DNA of 16,726 nucleotides. Source: Candidatus Bathyarchaeota archaeon (GTDB lineage Archaea; Thermoproteota; Bathyarchaeia; Bathyarchaeales; UBA233). Positions 14,819 through 16,726 of the stretch are shown here, piece after piece (position 1 is the stretch's first letter; each line of letters begins with the position of its first letter). The stretch is from NCBI GenBank assembly GCA_004376975.1, contig SOJA01000115.1:1-16726 (forward strand). Reading direction: 5' to 3'. Under the pieces are notes generated by a model. It did not search any database. It was not told the DNA's origin and saw only the letters and a list, made by a program, of their open reading frames with translations. A program made the translations under genes and the position numbers.

Positions 14819-15298
14819 CTATTTGCTTTCTTCTAAGTAGCTGTATCCCTTGTCCACTTTTTTCTGCATTTCCTCGGCATATCTTTCGATACCGTTTTGT
14901 TTTATGTTCTGAAGCGCTGGTGTAAGTCCTTTGTAGCCTTTTCTGTATGGAGCTAGGGGTTCACATTTCTCAGCCTCATCACACTCGGCACAGGTTCGAA
15001 ATGTCTTTTTCTTTGCACAGTCACGTACTTTGCAGTTTGGATCTCCGCCGCCTTGAAGACAACCTGGGCAGTCACCAAACAGCTTGACTAGGCCATTCAT
15101 GACTTGGTCGAATTCGTTGTAGTGTTTGAAGCTTGGTTCCCACTTGGCGAGTTCTGGCATCATCTTGTCGAAGCCATAGACAGCAAGAATGTCATGCAGG
15201 TTATTGACAGCAGTTTTTATCTTTTCTTGACGTATTCCGCAAGCGTTGCAGTATAGACCGCAGTAACCGACTAGGCTAGCTGGATCTGTTGATGCCAT
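14819..15298 (-). CDS. Cys-rich DUF3795 protein
   Basis: A 159-residue protein with the DUF3795 signature GYCGLYCNACG (C13, C17, C20) at the N-terminus. A second Cys-rich block follows (CPGCLQ, CKVRDCAKK, TCAECDEAEKC), and the C-terminal part is helical (NIKQNGIERYAEEMQKKVDKG). The cysteines probably bind zinc or an iron-sulfur cluster. DUF3795 proteins are common in anaerobic archaea and bacteria and have no established function. It starts four bases after the stop of the 36-residue zinc-ribbon gene and is probably co-transcribed with it. The gene is convergent with the dehydratase operon. Confidence 0.85.
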   Translation of the reverse strand: MASTDPASLVGYCGLYCNACGIRQEKIKTAVNNLHDILAVYGFDKMMPELAKWEPSFKHYNEFDQVMNGLVKLFGDCPGCLQGGGDPNCKVRDCAKKKTFRTCAECDEAEKCEPLAPYRKGYKGLTPALQNIKQNGIERYAEEMQKKVDKGYSYLEESK

Positions 15299-15302
15299 AT
15301 GT

Positions 15303-15413
15303 TTATGCCTTCTTTACGTGCTTTTCTTTCGGTGCGCCACAGTTTGAGCATGTTGCTTGGCGACATCTACCTGCGTATTCGGTTTTACATTCCGTACATA
15401 TCCATGTTGGCAT
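15303..15413 (-). CDS. 36-residue zinc-ribbon microprotein
   Basis: The frame reads MPTWICTECKTEYAGRCRQA and then TCSNCGAPKEKHVKKA. It has five cysteines: two CxxC knuckles (C6/C9 and C22/C25) plus C17, as in small zinc-ribbon or rubredoxin-like proteins, and a basic tail. GGAG lies at good distance upstream of the ATG, and a TATA-like CTAATATAC lies near 15440-15450 on the minus strand. The stop is four bases before the DUF3795 ATG. The Cys spacing, Shine-Dalgarno site and tight coupling together support a real gene. Its partner and function are unknown; metal delivery to the DUF3795 protein or nucleic-acid binding are guesses. Confidence 0.65.
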   Translation of the reverse strand: MPTWICTECKTEYAGRCRQATCSNCGAPKEKHVKKA

Positions 15414-15528
15414 ATTATTTCTGTTCTCCTTTCATCTGTATATTAGACGCTCCTTAGTGTAAAGTCAAACTATTAAGAATTACGCGCGCCACAGAAGGCT
15501 TCGTGCTCAGACAAGCTATGCATGCAAC

Positions 15529-16353
15529 TTATCGACGGATTGTTATGCTTCCGGTTTTTGTCTCCGCAATCAGTCTTCCAGTTCCAGCGCCAATTCGACC
15601 CACATACTGCCCTCGCTCATAACGTGCGTCAGTCAATTCTGGACTACACGTAACCCGCCCAATCCTTGTAGAAGCTTCTACGGTTAGGTCTGGCTCGCCT
15701 CGCAGCTTGAGTTCAATTCTTCCAACGCTGGTCCTAAACCAGTTTTCACCCTTCGACAAAGCCCCAGTGAATCTAATGGAACCATCAAAGCTGCGGGCAG
15801 AAATCGTGCCGTTCACGTTATCCAAGTTGACAGATCCAGCTTTGGTCCTAGCTTTAACGGTGCCTTCGCAGCCTTGCATGCTTACTGTGCCAGCTGAAGA
15901 CTCCGCAACAATAGTGCCCTTTACTTCCGTAACTGTGACTCGGCCGGCGCGATTTTCAAGGTTAAGGTCTGTTTCTGCAGGCACTGAAACGAGGATATTG
16001 GCTCTTGGGCCACCTGAAAAGACATACTTCGGCCAGCCGAAGAAAGGAGAAACTCTCGTACGGCATGTGATAGTTATTACGTTGTCATCTTGCATAATGT
16101 TCCAGTCTAAGTCCTCAGGTGTTCTAAGGTCCAAGTCGACGGTCACTTCAGCTTCAGGACCTGACTTTACTTCAACGGATCCAGGTGCAATGTTGGTAAC
16201 GATTACATGGGGCTTGCCAGTCACTTTTGAAGTTCGACGTGTTTCCAAGGGCTTCATTTCGGGGGCAACTATTGGAGTCCCGCAGGCGGGACAGAATCTC
16301 GAGTCTTTAGGTAACTCGGCTCCACATCGCCTACAATAAGGCCTTTTTCTCAT
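15529..16353 (-). CDS. Zinc-ribbon DUF4097 (adhesin-like beta-repeat) protein
   Basis: A protein of 274 residues. The N-terminus is a zinc ribbon (CRRCGAELPKDSRFCPACG, cysteines at 7, 10, 21, 24). A linker follows, then a DUF4097-type repetitive beta domain (about 50-274). Its short strands recur with G-x-V or G-x-I every 15-20 residues (AGRVTVTEVKGTIVAESSAG, AGSVNLDNVNGTISA, IGRVTCSPEL, KTGSITIRR), as in a right-handed beta solenoid. No signal peptide or membrane segment is seen, so it looks cytoplasmic, unlike most adhesins. The ATG at 16353 is chosen; a TTG at 16365 would add four residues, and the GGTGAG between them is very close to the ATG. It begins 32 bases after the acyl-CoA synthetase stop and is probably in its operon. 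Function unknown. Confidence 0.8.
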   Translation of the reverse strand: MRKRPYCRRCGAELPKDSRFCPACGTPIVAPEMKPLETRRTSKVTGKPHVIVTNIAPGSVEVKSGPEAEVTVDLDLRTPEDLDWNIMQDDNVITITCRTRVSPFFGWPKYVFSGGPRANILVSVPAETDLNLENRAGRVTVTEVKGTIVAESSAGTVSMQGCEGTVKARTKAGSVNLDNVNGTISARSFDGSIRFTGALSKGENWFRTSVGRIELKLRGEPDLTVEASTRIGRVTCSPELTDARYERGQYVGRIGAGTGRLIAETKTGSITIRR

Positions 16354-16385
16354 CTCACCTTTCAAGCAATCATAATAGGCAGGAT

Positions 16386-16726
16386 TTAAAGTTGACCATA
16401 TTTCTCCCTAAGTTCTCTATGTAAAATCTTTCCTGTTGCAGTCCTAGGCATTTCCGAATAATCGATGAATAACACCCTCTTAGGTTTTTTGTACCCAGCC
16501 ATCTTGCCCCTACACCATTCAATGATTTCTTCGCTTGTTACCGTTTCACCTTCCTTCAAAACAACAACCGCTGTAACGGATTCACCCCACTTATCATCAG
16601 GAAGACCCACCACAGCAACGTCGCGAACCTTCGAATGCTGAGAGATTATTTCTTCAACCTCTGATGGGTAGACATGTTCACCTCCGGTAATTATCATGTT
16701 GTCCTTGCGGTCCACAATGTAATAAT
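16386..16726 (-). CDS. Acyl-CoA synthetase (AMP-binding), C-terminal part
   Basis: The 3' end of an adenylate-forming acyl-CoA ligase that runs off the window; about 113 C-terminal residues are present. Visible are the hinge motif DRKDNMIITGGEHVYPSEVEE (A8), the small C-terminal domain with VVGLPDDKWGESVTAVVVLKEG, and the catalytic lysine motif PRTATGKILHRELR (A10). These enzymes activate fatty, aromatic or other carboxylic acids to acyl-CoA with ATP. The preserved end does not tell the chain length or substrate. Its neighbour downstream is the DUF4097 gene on the same strand. A link with the nearby dehydratase pair, which acts on CoA thioesters, is possible but inferred. Confidence 0.9.
   Translation of the reverse strand, partial: YYIVDRKDNMIITGGEHVYPSEVEEIISQHSKVRDVAVVGLPDDKWGESVTAVVVLKEGETVTSEEIIEWCRGKMAGYKKPKRVLFIDYSEMPRTATGKILHRELREKYGQL

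Noticed and set aside
15707..16339. 210-residue plus-strand frame opposite the DUF4097 gene
   Set aside because: Antisense shadow; the minus strand encodes a zinc ribbon and a repetitive beta domain with clear motifs.
1..16726. CRISPR array, insertion sequence or prophage
   Set aside because: No regularly spaced direct repeats, no transposase, integrase or phage structural genes were seen.

Overview
This window is archaeal chromosome. The evidence is a two-gene uS12-uS7 ribosomal operon of archaeal type, an archaeal elongation factor 1-alpha, a short helicase-less XPF nuclease, a DRG-like TGS GTPase, and TATA-box promoters with very short leaders. The short XPF and the mix of metabolic genes point to the TACK side of the archaea, most likely a Bathyarchaeia-like anaerobe; this lineage call is inference. 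No tRNA, rRNA, CRISPR array or transposase was found.

Left part (1-2500). Two minus-strand genes lie here: a stand-alone Lrp/AsnC-type effector-binding (RAM) domain protein, and a secreted or anchored CARDB-PKD-CARDB-dockerin protein. A plus-strand coiled-coil protein of unknown function follows.

Translation-related block (2500-9976). It starts with a large nested inverted repeat that could fold into a roughly 130-nt RNA and overlaps the start of a small ORF. Next come cysteinyl-tRNA synthetase, a convergent lipoate-protein ligase, a 459-bp gap with a G-rich tract, a hairpin and a possible microprotein, then rps12-rps7. A convergent DRG-like GTPase with degenerate G1 and G3 motifs, a small two-helix membrane protein, a probably frameshifted small membrane protein gene and EF-1alpha complete it. 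The classical archaeal str arrangement (rps12-rps7-fusA-tuf-rps10) is broken apart here.

Middle (10106-12200). The short XPF nuclease overlaps an uncharacterised 123-residue gene by four bases. A ketopantoate reductase (CoA biosynthesis) with its own promoter follows.

Right part (12336-16726). Two paired subunits of a 2-hydroxyacyl-CoA dehydratase / benzoyl-CoA reductase-like [4Fe-4S] enzyme form an operon. Each carries three candidate cluster cysteines, but no ATPase activator is present. On the minus strand are the 3' end of an acyl-CoA synthetase, a zinc-ribbon DUF4097 protein, a 36-residue zinc-ribbon microprotein and a Cys-rich DUF3795 protein. The acyl-CoA ligase near the dehydratase pair suggests anaerobic acyl-CoA metabolism, but the substrate cannot be told from the sequence.
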